64,000 nt of DNA from Platycnemis pennipes (GCA_933228895.1 OW121846.1:151512746-151576745); one strand, 5' to 3'; shown: positions 44,655 to 55,035, numbered from the stretch's first letter. The notes: generated from the sequence alone by a model not told the origin. Numbers and translations: made by a program.

Positions 44655-46470
44655 GTATGTAAGTAATTAATTGTGTCAGAAATATAAGTGAAATTATGTA
44701 AAATGACTTAACTCATTTTTTGTTCGTAGCTATGTATCTTTTAATGAACGAATGATGACAAACTTCGATTGTCACATTATAAAAGATGCACGTATCATCT
44801 CATTTTTTATGCTTAATAATTAATTTAATTTTCAAATATCGTGCAATCAAAGGTAAGTATATTTTTTCGATCCCAAATACCACTATTACGATTGTGTGTA
44901 ATGCATACAGCCATGATATGGAAATCACGGGAGATACTTAGAAAATAAGTTCTTCATATGCGGAATGGCTTAGTTAATTTTCTTTTCTGTACCTGAATAA
45001 TTAAAAAAGTAATCTTTCAACACGATGCAATGGCGAAAGTAAAACACTAAGTGCTTATGTAGACATGGGCATCCATCACCTACCACCTGTGCACCAGCAG
45101 GATAATCGTTTGAGTCGGACAACAAGGCAGCAAATTATCAGGCGATATTTCACGGATGAATTATTTTAATAATATTTAAAACCACATTAAAAATTTAGTA
45201 GGGCTTCTCCTCCAACTTCCTACGCTCAATCTTGAGCAGCCTCTCCGAGGCTGGCTCAGCTTCTGTGACCCCTTAAAAAAATGAGAAGTTTGTTAAATAA
45301 ATCTTCTCTGATATTTAAAAGAATAACAATTTACAAAGTCATCACTATGACAGTAAAGACTTACGCTTTAATATCTTTGTATTACACATATATTTAAAAA
45401 AGAATTATAAAAAGAAAACATATTATAAAATATATTATAAAAAGAAAATAATTATGTTGATTGTGTTATAATTTTCAGAGAGTGCCTCACAAAGATGTCT
45501 TCATTTTGTTTGCTACTGTGGAAAAAAGAAAAAGAAGTTATCAAATTTTCACCCTTATGGGAGTGTGTTCTTATTTACCAATTAGATATATTGTTACTTA
45601 CAGATTAGATATGTTGTTGTGTAGTTAAGTGTGAGCACTGTCCTGAGAACGTTATCTGTAAACACATTTTTCAAAGAATACAAATGAACAACACTTAACA
45701 ACTCTTTTCAAAAAATATACATTCAGCGATTAATAAGAGAGTATTTCTTTTAAAACATCAAGATAATTAATAACTAGAAGAAAGGAAACATCCATCAACA
45801 TAATAAATGACAAGTAAGAATAACGAAGAATTGAGTTTTAAACAAAAGTAACGCAATCACTTTTTAATTGGGCGATGATGTTACAAATGACATTAATATG
45901 TGCTGCACCTCTTGTCCATAACTACTGCTATTTACCATATGGCAGTCACAATGGTTGAGAACCTTGGCTATCTAAAACCATGTTCAGTGATGGGTAATAA
46001 ATATTCAGATGCTAAGTAAATCGTCCATATTTCTTTCGTCAATTGCAGAAGTAAAACACTCTTGTGAGTTCACAACCAACAAATAATATAGAAATCTGCC
46101 ATTCAAAAGTAACATAAATATTTCAAATTCCAAACCACGGCATTTCGATATATTTGAAAGGTGGTATCAATTACAAACAACAAGTATGGCAGATAACCAA
46201 ACTAAAACCACTTTTTCAGGGTCATCAAATAGAATATATTTATTCAAAATTAAAAATAATTCTAAAATCAACGAAAGCAGTAAAACTAAAATTGGTATAA
46301 AAAAATCTGTAATGGCTTAAGGCACACACGGAACATGTTTAAAAACGCCGTTAATTTTAAAGAGATTAGAAAACATTTACTACAATAATTTACACATAAG
46401 GTTGGCCATCAATTTTCTCCCATAGATAATATGTAATCAGAGATAAACCTTATAAAGTATTTTTACTTAC

Positions 46471-46753
46471 CTTCCTCCACTCCTTCCACGACTTCGACGC
46501 CCCACCGCACGCATTTAGCCTAATGGCAGCGTCGTGCCACAGTGCGGCAGCGTCTTTCGCCCCAAATTTGGACGTAAATCTGCCTTTGGCAATATCTTCA
46601 TTTGCTGTAAAATCAGTAATATCGTTAATGTAGGAAAATGAATGTTCTGATACAAACATGAAGCATATTTCGTCAGCGAAAAATTTCCAATGCTTACTAA
46701 CCTTCTACAAACTCCAGCAATAGGTGCTTCTGCTCCGTGCTTAGCTTCGCCAT
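46471..46753 (-). pseudogene. Myb/SANT-like DNA-binding protein gene of Harbinger copy A, 3' damaged
   Basis: Exon 1 (46753-46702) encodes MAKLSTEQKHLLLEFVE. After an intron (46701-46605) exon 2 (46604-46471) encodes NEDIAKGRFTSKFGAKDAA, LWHDAAIRLNACGG and SKSWKEWRK, ending at a GTAAGT donor. Spacing of the aromatic and basic residues fits the Myb-like (zeste/NAIF1-type) domain of the second Harbinger protein, which binds element ends and helps import the nuclease. The coiled-coil exon at 45.2 kb is truncated after IERRKLEEK by the deletion. Confidence 0.65.
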
Positions 46754-47138
46754 CGCCACAGCTCAAGCAAAAATGCATTACCTGCGCATTTAGGTGGCGA
46801 TCCGGTGATTACTGCACTGCACTACATTTTAAATTTCGCGGAAAAGCTTGAATCACAGCTGAAGTAGGCTGTGATTGGCTGAGCGATCCTGCATAGCAAC
46901 TGGCCGCAACGTTGTCAAGTTGTGTCATGCGGAATCCCTTCCCGCCCGTATGGTCAACGTCGCATGCGACGGTAGCTGTTTCGAGCATACCAAAATAAGG
47001 GTCACCCGTAAACCGTGCGGGTTCAGCAATCGGTCATTTGTGCCGTGCGACACTAAGCCGCATTATTTCGAGCATAGGGCCCCTGACCGCGACTCACCCC
47101 AAGATCTGTTGTTCCTTTCTGAGATATTGCGCACCTCT

Positions 47139-47385
47139 CTGGCCTTTCTTCAGCCTCCAAAGCTTGGAGAACTTCTAATCGATGCATTGCAGCCGCCATT
47201 TTAACGAGACTAGTCGCATACGGTTAAGGAACTCACCCGCCCTCAGCCCTGCGACTCCCCGGTCGTATGATTCTGTCGTGCAACTTTCTCTTTTACGGTT
47301 CGAGCATACCAAAATCTGCTAGCCGTGCGACTGAGCCGCTCGAAATGGTCAGCCGCATACGGGTGAAACTTCGAGCATAGGGCCC
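47139..47385 (-). mobile_element. Harbinger copy C, nuclease-end fragment
   Basis: A third copy of the nuclease end: about 247 bases from within exon 1 (TGGCCTTTCTTCAGCCTCC) to a TIR ending at 47385, followed by CAG (47386-47388). Orientation matches copy B's right end. The other end is missing; similarity stops at 47139 and unrelated DNA (47086-47138) separates it from copy A. Confidence 0.8.
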
Positions 47386-47767
47386 CAGCTCACCGTGAGG
47401 CGGAACACAATCGTAGACCCATGAAATCCGAACCTCAGGGGCCCTATGCTCGAAACAATGCGGCTTAGTGTCGCACGGCACAAATGACCGATTGCTGAAC
47501 CCGCACGGTTTACGGGTGACCCTTATTTTGGTATGCTCGAAACAGCTACCGTCGCATGCGACGTTGACCATACGGGCGGGAAGGGATTCCGCATGGCACA
47601 ACTTGACAACGTTGCGGCCAGTTGCTATGCAGGATCGCTCAGCCAATCACAGCCTACTTCAGCTGTGATTCAAGCTTTTCCGCGAAATTTAAAATGTAGT
47701 GCAGTGCAGTAATCACCGGATCGCCACCTAAATGCGCAGGTAATGCATTTTTGCTTGAGCTGTGGCG

Positions 47768-49621
47768 ATGGCGAAGCTAAGCACGGAGCAGAAGCACCTA
47801 TTGCTGGAGTTTGTAGAAGGTTAGTAAGCATTGGAAATTTTTCGCTGACGAAATATGCTTCATGTTTGTATCAGAACCTTCATTTTCCTACATTAACGAT
47901 ATTACTGATTTTACAGCAAATGAAGATATTGCCAAAGGCAGATTTACGTCCAAATTTGGGGCGAAAGACGCTGCCGCACTGTGGCACGACGCTGCCATTA
48001 GGCTAAATGCGTGCGGTGGGGCGTCGAAGTCGTGGAAGGAGTGGAGGAAGGTAAGTAAAAATACTTTATAAGGTTTGGAACGTAGGTTTTCGCAGCGGAA
48101 TCCATCGTTGCGTATGACGTGTTGTCAGTGGGCAAGCTTTCGCGGCCATTTATAAGGTTTATCTCTGATTACATATTATTTATATATATATAAACTTTAT
48201 AAGGTTTATAAACTTTATAAGGTTTATCTCTGATTACATATTATCTATGGGAGAAAATTGATGGCCAACCTTATGTGTAAATTATTGTAGTAAATGTTTT
48301 CTAATCTCTTTAAAATTAACGGCATTTTTAAACATGTTCCGCGTGTGCCTTAAGCCATTACAGATTTTTTTAAACCAATTTTAGTTTTACTGCTTTCGTT
48401 GATTTTAGAATTATTTTTAATTTTGAATAAATATATTCTATTTGATGACCCTGAAAAAGTGGTTTTAGTTTGGTTATCTGCCATACTTGTTGTTTGTAAT
48501 TGATACCACCTTTCAAATATATCGAAATGCCGTGGTTTGGAATTTGAAATATTTATGTTACTTTTGAATGGCAGATTTCTATATTATTTGTTGGTTGTGA
48601 ACTCACAAGAGTGTTTTACTTCTGCAATTGACGAAAGAAATATGGACGATTTACTTAGCATCTGAATATTTATTACCCATCACTGAACTTGGTTTCAGAT
48701 AGCCAAGGTTCTCAACCATTGTGACTGCCATATGGTAAATAGCAGTAGTTATGGACAAGAGGTGCAGCACATATTAATGTCATTTGTAACATCATCGCCC
48801 AATTAAAAAGTGATTGCGTTACTTTTGTTTAAAACTCAATTCTTCGTTATTCTTACTTGTCATTTATTATGTTGATGGATGTTTCCTTTCTTCTAGTTAT
48901 TAATTATCTTGATGTTTTAAAAGAAATACTCTCTTATTAATCGCTGAATGTATATTTTTTGAAAAGAGTTGTTAAGTGTTGTTCATTTGTATTCTTTGAA
49001 AAATGTGTTTACAGATAACGTTCTCAGGACAGTGCTCACACTTAACTACACAACAACATATCTAATCTGTAAATAACAATATATCTAATTGGTAAATAAG
49101 AACACACTCCCATAAGGGTGAAAATTTGATAACTTCTTTTTCTTTTTTCCACAATAGCAAACAAAATGAAGACATCTTTGTGAGGCACTCTCTGAAAATT
49201 ATAACACAATCAACATAATTATTTTCTTTTTATAATATATTTTATAATATGTTTTCTTTTTATAATTCTTTTTTAAATATATGTGTAATACAAAGATATT
49301 AAGGCGTAAGTCTTTACTGTCATTGTGATGACTTTGTAAATTGTTATTCTTTTAAATATCAGAGAAGATTTATTTAACAAACTTCTCATTTTTTTAAGGG
49401 GTCACAGAAGCTGAGCCAGCCTCGGAGAGGCTGCTCAAGATTGAGCGTAGGAAGTTGGAGGAGAAGGAGAAAATACGCAAGTTGAAGGAAGAGGAGATAG
49501 CATTGAAAAGGAAGAAGCTGGAGATAGAGGAGAGGAGGCTGGCTTTGGAGGAGACGAAGTTAGAGGGACAGGGGAAGATTTTAAATGTCTTTAAAAGAAT
49601 TTTAGAAAAAATAAATAAATA
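47768..49621 (+). CDS. Myb/SANT-like DNA-binding protein of Harbinger copy B, spliced
   Basis: Exon 1 47768-47819 and exon 2 47917-48050 encode MAKLSTEQKHLLLEFVEAN then EDIAKGRFTSKFGAKDAAAL and NACGGASKSWKEWRK, the Myb-like domain. The first intron is 97 bases with a GTTAGT donor and TTTTACAG acceptor. A last exon from about 49399 reads EAEPASERLLKIERRKLEEK and a long Lys/Glu-rich coiled coil (RKKLEIEERRLALEETKLEG), ending VFKRILEKINK at 49621. Direct joining of exons 2 and 3 is out of phase, so a small middle exon is missing from my model or lost. The protein would bind the TIR region and partner the nuclease. No function is shown for this copy. Confidence 0.6.
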
Positions 49622-50203
49622 AATTAGTTCATTTATTTGAATCAAAACCTACAGGCTACTAAATTTTTAATGTGGTTTTAAATATTATTAAAATAATTCA
49701 TCCGTGAAATATCGCCTGATAATTTTCTGCCTTGTTGTCCGACCCAAACGATTATCCTGCTGGTGCACAGGTGGTAGGTGATGGATGCCCATGTCTACAT
49801 AAGCACTTAGTGTTTTACTTTCGCCATTGCATCGTGTTGAAAGATTACTTTTTTAATTATTCAGGAACAGAAAAGAAAATTAACTAAGCCATTTCGCATA
49901 TGAAGAACTTATTTTCTAAGTATCTCCCGTGACTTCCATATCATGGCTGTATGCATTACACACAATCGTAATAGTGGTATTTGGGATCGAAAAAATATAC
50001 TTACCTTTGATTGCACGATATTTGAAAATTAAATTAATTATTAAGCATAAAAAAATGAGATGATACGTGCATCTTTTATAATGTGACAATCGAAGTTTGT
50101 CATCATTCGTTCATTAAAAGATACATAGCTACGAACAAAAAATGAGTAAAGTCATTTTACATAATTTCACTTATATCTCTGACTCAATTAATTACTTACA
50201 TAC

Positions 50204-50446
50204 ATTATAGTTCTTTAAAATTACATTAGTTTTTGTAGTCAGCGCAGACGATCTGGTTGCCTCGCCGAGAAACGGTGTCAGGTTTTCTACTAGTTCTCTA
50301 CCTACATCGTTTGTGACGCGGTAGAGTCTGATAAACTTCTTCTCCTCCAAATTAAACTGTGATTTTCGAACCCGAATTGCCCTTCTTGGCCTTTCTTCAG
50401 CCTCCAAAGCTTGGAGAACTTCTAATCGATGCATTGCAGCCGCCAT
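50204..50446 (-). pseudogene. Harbinger nuclease gene, first exon only (copy B)
   Basis: Same 81-codon exon as in copy A, on the minus strand from the ATG at 50446 to a GTATGTAAG donor below 50204. It differs at two visible residues (Met to Ile in the basic segment, Glu to Lys near the end). The DDE exons are absent from the interval up to the Myb gene, so copy B cannot make a complete nuclease. Confidence 0.72.
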
Positions 50447-50635
50447 TTTAACGAGACTAGTCGCATGCGGTTAAGGAACTCACCCGCCCTCAGCCCTGCG
50501 ACTCCCCGGTCGTATGATTCTGTCGTGCAACTTTCTCTTTTACGGTTCGAGCATACCAAAATCTGCTAGCCGTGCGACTGAGCCGCTCGAAATCGTCAGC
50601 CGCATACGGGTGAAACTTCGAGCATAGGGCCCCAG

Positions 50636-50985
50636 AAGACTTTTATTTTTTCGGACGAGAAGAGGGGGCCAGCGGAGGGGCGAGGGAGGGGGAATAGGAG
50701 GAGGTGGGGGGGTCCGCAGCCACGCCGCTGGCAGCGCCGTCTTCCCGCCAGCATTACGTGCGACGGAGCTCCGAAAAATGCTCTGAACATGCTCAACAAT
50801 TTACACGATTATAGAGAGTAAATGAAATTAACTTTCATGAAATGCTCCTGTGTTGAAAAATCTAGGATGTAGCATTGATCCAAACAAAGAATCATTTTTG
50901 TGTCTCATCTTATGGCGGAGAACCTTTCCAGCAAAAATAGTCTATTTTCAGGTAGTTTCTCTTATTTATTTCTCCAAGGTGGTTA
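50636..50985. other. Flank, GA-rich then AT-rich
   Basis: G/A-rich low-complexity sequence to 50.72 kb, a short GC-rich patch, then AT-rich DNA. No gene recognised. Confidence 0.5.
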
Positions 50986-50989
50986 GTAA

Positions 50990-52335
50990 GAAGTGAATGC
51001 GGAAACATACATGTTCTAGCTACAGCTTTCTAGCGTCGAATGGCGAAAACATAATTTTTTCATCTGTTAGCACGTAACCATGTCGATGCCAGAACCAACG
51101 GTCTGAATTCGACTTTTCACGCGTAGTATCCAGGCCCCTCAACCAAGTTTCGGTCAAACAGATTATGTCACTTGCACTGGAAGAGAAATGGGCCCAGAAT
51201 CCGTCGATATACCACCGCAAAGATTGGCAGGGAGTTGTTGATTTCAATGGCAGTCGGTAGACCTGCGGGTGGTGAACAGGCCCCCGTATCTTATTTCAAA
51301 GCGTCAAGGTCAGTTTCACCAAGGATAGAGATGCGTTCACCACCATCACGGACACGAGCAAACACACGGCCATTCCGAATCCACACGTATTTGATTTTAC
51401 CTTTTAGTCCTCTGGCCATTGCATGAAGTTTTCGGTTTAAGAATGTCAAGGATTCATTAATGTAGACAGGTGGGTTGGTGGGGTTCCGGTCGGCAACGAT
51501 GTCGTTGAGTTTCAGGTCCCTTTTTGTGCGTCTACCGTTTAAGAATGCAGCAGCAGTGCTGGATCGTAGGAAACGGACAATAAGAGGGGCAGGTCTGGGT
51601 GCCGGGTGAGAATTTGCGGTACGGTTGGAACCACCCCTATAAGCGTAATCGATTTCATTGGTATCGAATTTAATTCCCAGGGCAATTCCAACTTGACAAA
51701 TCAGGGCCCCAGCTATCTCGCCTGCGGAGTAAGCAATCCCATGGATCTCAATCACGTTCCGGAGTTGCTCTTGCTCAACACGAGCAAGGCGAGCTTCCGT
51801 CTCACATAGTTGTTTGCTGATATTTTCACTTAATATATGATTCAGGGAATCATTTATTTTGACTAAGGAGGCATTAATGAGATCGATAGAATTCGCATAC
51901 CCCCCGGCCAACTCTTCCCAGCGAGATATTGATTTGCGAATTTCACCCTGATCCGTCCGGATTTCTTTCACACAAGTAGATAAATCTTTCAGGATTTCAC
52001 TCACACGATCAGGAGACCAACAGGGACTTGCGGACTCGTTCTCAGGAGCTTTACTGGTTTGCTCTCCATCACTGACACAGCCTATCTTGGCCCGACAAGC
52101 GTCGCAATACCATGGTCTACGTTGGTCACTAAGCACCTTAAAATCGGCTTCAGATATTGAAAGGCACAATGGATGATAATAAGCCTTACACTCAAAGCAA
52201 GAGAGCGACTTGTGGTCGCGCTTGATGGATTTGACACATGCACTGCAGTTGGGCATTGCGTAACACAGGAGAGAGCCGCAGAGAACGATCCGAACCACAC
52301 GACGACTGAGCTCTGACTAGTAACAGTCTTTATGT
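50990..52335 (-). mobile_element. LINE 5' part: ORF1 plus start of endonuclease, 3' truncated
   Basis: From about 52335 the minus strand shows a short 5' untranslated region (GTTACTAGTCAGAGCTCAGT), an intact ORF1 and then a broken start of the endonuclease ORF at 51247-51020 with SASDIICLTETWLRGLD. The RT and 3' tail are absent. Keeping the 5' end but losing the 3' end is the reverse of normal LINE truncation. The RT piece just to the right is in the same orientation but lies upstream of this ORF1, so it belongs to another copy. Confidence 0.75.
51291..52256 (-). CDS. LINE ORF1 protein with PHD finger, coiled coil and FP/RRM-like domain
   Basis: The 321-codon frame is uninterrupted. I start it at the ATG at 52256 (MPNCSACVKS), although the frame is open further up. 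Residues 4-54 form a C4HC3 PHD-type zinc finger: C4, C7, C20, C23, H28, C31, C51, C54. A helical stretch at about 85-165 (EILKDLSTCVKEIRTDQGEI to RVEQEQLRNVIEIHGI) is probably a coiled coil. The C-terminal 140 residues, with APLIVRFLRSSTAAAFLNGR, YINESLTFLNRKL and KYVWIRNGRVFARVRDG, look like the RNA-binding FP/L1-type domain of CR1/Jockey-group ORF1 proteins. It would bind element RNA. Not a host gene in all likelihood; a domesticated copy is the alternative. Confidence 0.8.
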   Translation of the reverse strand: MPNCSACVKSIKRDHKSLSCFECKAYYHPLCLSISEADFKVLSDQRRPWYCDACRAKIGCVSDGEQTSKAPENESASPCWSPDRVSEILKDLSTCVKEIRTDQGEIRKSISRWEELAGGYANSIDLINASLVKINDSLNHILSENISKQLCETEARLARVEQEQLRNVIEIHGIAYSAGEIAGALICQVGIALGIKFDTNEIDYAYRGGSNRTANSHPAPRPAPLIVRFLRSSTAAAFLNGRRTKRDLKLNDIVADRNPTNPPVYINESLTFLNRKLHAMARGLKGKIKYVWIRNGRVFARVRDGGERISILGETDLDALK

Positions 52336-52339
52336 TTAA

Positions 52340-52560
52340 GTCCTTATTGTTTCGTTTCCTTTGTGTGCAACATCCAATTATTTATTTTTCATTCTGCAAA
52401 GAAAATAAAAATGACGTACATATAAGTGGGTTTCCACTGGCTTTTCTGCAGGCTTTCTTTGAACCCATATTGATTGAAAAAGTGTTCAGGATTACACTTT
52501 CAAAATGATTTTTCCGTTTTTTCTCTCCCTGCTCTTCGTCCCTTCCTCATTAATGACCAC
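52340..52560. other. Spacer between two LINE pieces
   Basis: AT-rich, no recognised content. Confidence 0.5.
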
Positions 52561-52562
52561 TC

Positions 52563-54150
52563 CTTACTTACTTACTTGAGTTTTATTTTACCTTGGTGGG
52601 ATAGGAAGTTGCCGTCCTCTTCCCCCCCCCCCCGCCAAGGGCATAAAAGATACATGTGTCTTATAACATTATTGGTTCAAGTAGATACAGAGTAAAAATG
52701 TATAGTTAAACACATTGTAAAAAAGAAAAAAGTACAAAAAACTTTGCCTTATACAATTAAAAAAATATTACAGGTATAATGTAATCAGTAAACGTCTGAT
52801 CCACCATCTGTAATGTAATTAGTAAAATAAAATATATACATGAAAAATATTTTTATAAAATAATGATAAACATAAGAAGAAAATGATAAAAGATGAATAA
52901 TCAAAAGTATATAAATGGATTTTCATGAGTAGTAATTTGTGGAGCCTCTTTCTCGAGTAATTCGTTTTTAACTTCTTTGGCAATGCGTTATACGCCCGTG
53001 GAAATGAAGCAGCAAAGGATCCCGCCATCCTGGATGATCGGTGACATGGGATTTGGATCGTCGAGGCCGCGTTCCTTGTGTTTCTGCCGTGGATCGTCTC
53101 GAGCGATTGTAGCCTGGATGAAATGTAGCCAGGAGATTTTTTCTTCCAGGCTTTAATCCCTGCCTGGATTATGGCAAGCGTTTTCCGGTCACTAGCCTTT
53201 AGTATCCCCTCCTGGATGTAATACGGGGTAAGGTGCTCCATGTAGTTTGGCCTGAGGGCGTATCGCATGCACGAGTTTTGAGCTAGCTGGAGTCTCCTCA
53301 CGTCCTCGCCGGAAAGGTCGCTACATGGCACCAGGCAGTAGTCAATGATGGGGAATAGAAGAGTTTTGATCAGGAGGATCTTGGTTCGTTTTCCAGGCCG
53401 GTAATGCATACCCCTGAGTCGCGGGAGGCCCCAGTGGACTCTGGAGACGACCTGCGACACCTGGGATCCCCAGGAGAGGTCGTGGCTAATTTTAACAACG
53501 AGGTATTTCACCTTTTCTGAGAAGGGGATGGATATTCTGTTGATTTGAATGGTCTGAGTATGTGGCCCAACGAATCGCTCCCGGATTCTTCGATGGCCCA
53601 GGATCATGGCAGAGCATTTAGTGGGGTTTACGACCATCCCCATTCCCGCAAACCATTCACTCACACGGACAATGTCCACATTCATCCTCTTCACACATTC
53701 GTTCAAGGAAGGGCCATCACAATCCGCGATCAGGAGGACGTCGTCTGCGTAGAGCATTATTCGGCTGTACTGCGTAACCCTGGTGACACCGTCTATGAAT
53801 AGATTAAAAAGAAGTGGGGACAGACAGGAACCCTGGGGTACACCAATGGGGAAGGTTCGCAATGGAGGGCGCGGACCTTCCCGCACCCGTAGGGTTGCGC
53901 GACGGTCCCTCAAGTAGTCCTCCACCCAGCGGACTGCCTCCCGGCTGAAGCGCAGGGATGCCAGCACCTCCAGAAGATGGTCGTGCCGAACCGTGTCATA
54001 TGCCCTGGTCAGATCCAGCGCCGTGAGTCTTCTCCTATCCATGGACTCTCGAATGGGGTCCAGAACCCCAACGAGTGCCAGTTGGGTGCTATGGTTAGGA
54101 CGGAAGGCCGACTGATTCGGACTCAGTATTCCCTCTTTGTTCAGTATTCT
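52563..54150 (-). mobile_element. 5'-truncated LINE (Jockey/CR1 group) with (TAAG)n tail
   Basis: The minus strand contains the RT from just before motif A to its C-terminal end, then a 3' untranslated region with a C run (52622-52633 on plus) and a (TAAG)n-like tail at about 52563-52575. The 5' break near 54150 falls within the RT and is marked by a repeated 14-base word (CTCAGTATTCCCTC at 54122 and 54154). The coding part is open over more than 400 codons, so this is a younger copy than the LINEs at 4-14 kb. Confidence 0.82.
52819..54150 (-). pseudogene. LINE reverse transcriptase, C-terminal two thirds, largely open
   Basis: From about 54150 the frame reads LNKEGILSPNQSAFRPNHST, then motif A as LTALDLTRAYDTVRHDHLL. 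Motif B is PIGVPQGSCLSPLLFNLFID and motif C is RIMLYADDVLLIADCD (YADD at 53740-53751). The thumb region has KVKYLVVKISHDLSWGSQV, and the C-terminus has DYCLVPCSDLSGEDVRRLQ, NSCMRYALRPNYMEHL and YNALPKKLKTNYSRKRLHK. The last 30 or so residues before the stop at 52819 are Phe/Tyr/Leu-rich and probably read-through into untranslated sequence. The catalytic residues are intact but the endonuclease and RT N-terminus are missing. Confidence 0.85.
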
Positions 54151-54204
54151 ACCCTCAGTATTCCCTCACTAAAGAAGGGACATAGAAGATAGAATAGGAA
54201 GATA

Positions 54205-54266
54205 GAAAGAAAACACAAGCCAAATCCGCAAAAATATTTTTGTGGATTTGGTTCGTGTTTTCTTTC
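54205..54266. repeat. 62-bp hairpin with 30-base arms
   Basis: The arm GAAAGAAAACACAAGCCAAA and its continuation (54205-54234) pair with 54237-54266 with three mismatches across a 2-base centre. It lies just beyond the 5' break of the LINE. No TIR element around it is evident. Confidence 0.85.
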
Positions 54267-54269
54267 TTT

Positions 54270-55035
54270 GTTATCATGTTTCGCTTCCACTCCACATCGC
54301 CAGAATCTTCAGAATAAGATATATGAGGTTAAGTGTGATCTTGCTTATACTTCAAAAAGGGTTCAAATAATGTATTCATCATTCTCAGATATTTAGTGCG
54401 TGCCTTATGCCATTGACCTTGATGATAAGTTGTAATTTGGGGAAAAAAATATAATATTTAGTCCCATCTTCCACCAAATCCCATGTGTAACTTGCATGAT
54501 AAGGAACTTTCGAAGCTTTCTTTACCATTTATTTAATATTATTTTTCCATAATTGGCGGTAATGCCATTATACACGACCTTTCAGTTTTTCTATTTGTAC
54601 TTGGTACAGGTTCAGACGTTGCTTGTGAGATCTTGGGGCCTAATTTTTTAGAATTTTTAAACCGGGATAGTATGTGCTGTAATCCTTTAGTTTCAAGTTT
54701 TAACATTGGATGTTATTGATGGCGATAAATAAAAAAATACTTCCGCTAGGTGCTAGTGTTGGAATCATGGTTGGGAGTTACCACCAGTCTTGTAGTCTGT
54801 GGTTTGACACATGAGAATAGTCTCCTACTCCTATGCCAGATAGCGATTGAAATTTCCACATTGTGGGTCGGGAGTTTGATGACATTCCTCGCGCCATCTA
54901 TGGCTTCAAAAATGTTATAAAATCACACAGCTCGGCATTTGCCAGTCGTATTCCAAGAAGTGTGGTACCATATTGATATTTACCACTGCGGTACGGTTAA
55001 AAACTGCGGTGGAATAATTTTCGCCGCTGCATAAT
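54270..55035. other. AT-rich stretch, nothing recognised
   Basis: No supported gene or repeat. Confidence 0.5.

Larger units (their letters stand above)
44226..47082 (-). mobile_element. PIF/Harbinger-type transposon, copy A, non-autonomous
   Basis: The ends are inverted GGGCCCTATGCTCGAA (44226-44241 and 47067-47082) and the element is flanked by CTG on each side (44223-44225, 47083-47085). The nuclease-gene end is at the left and the Myb-gene end at the right. The word CGAGCATACCAAAAT recurs just inside both ends. Only the first nuclease exon is present. Relative to copy B it has lost about 190 bases at 45.2 kb, removing the end of the Myb-gene coiled-coil exon. Otherwise the two copies are very similar. 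Confidence 0.85.
44226..50632. repeat. 6.4-kb imperfect inverted repeat (Harbinger A/B pair)
   Basis: Copies A and B face each other Myb-end to Myb-end across a 356-base spacer holding fragment C. Coordinates of the inner arms sum to about 94521, which shows base-by-base pairing out to 48.07/46.45 kb before indels shift the register. The arms could cruciform or collapse in assembly. Confidence 0.88.
47439..50632 (+). mobile_element. PIF/Harbinger-type transposon, copy B, non-autonomous
   Basis: Inverted GGGCCCTATGCTCGAA ends (47439-47454 and 50617-50632) are flanked by CAG at 47436-47438 and 50633-50635. It is the inverted partner of copy A. Gene order from the left is the Myb-like gene (plus), a non-coding AT-rich middle, and the nuclease first exon (minus). 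Copy B retains the coiled-coil exon lost in A. It also has an extra segment of about 150 bases at 48.08-48.22 kb, with flanking duplication and a TA run. Confidence 0.88.

Noticed and set aside
46875..47646. A similar frame of about 110 codons present in both Harbinger copies, starting MAERSCIATG
   Set aside because: It lies in the subterminal repeats, reads out through the TIR into unrelated flanks, and is shared only because the DNA is duplicated.
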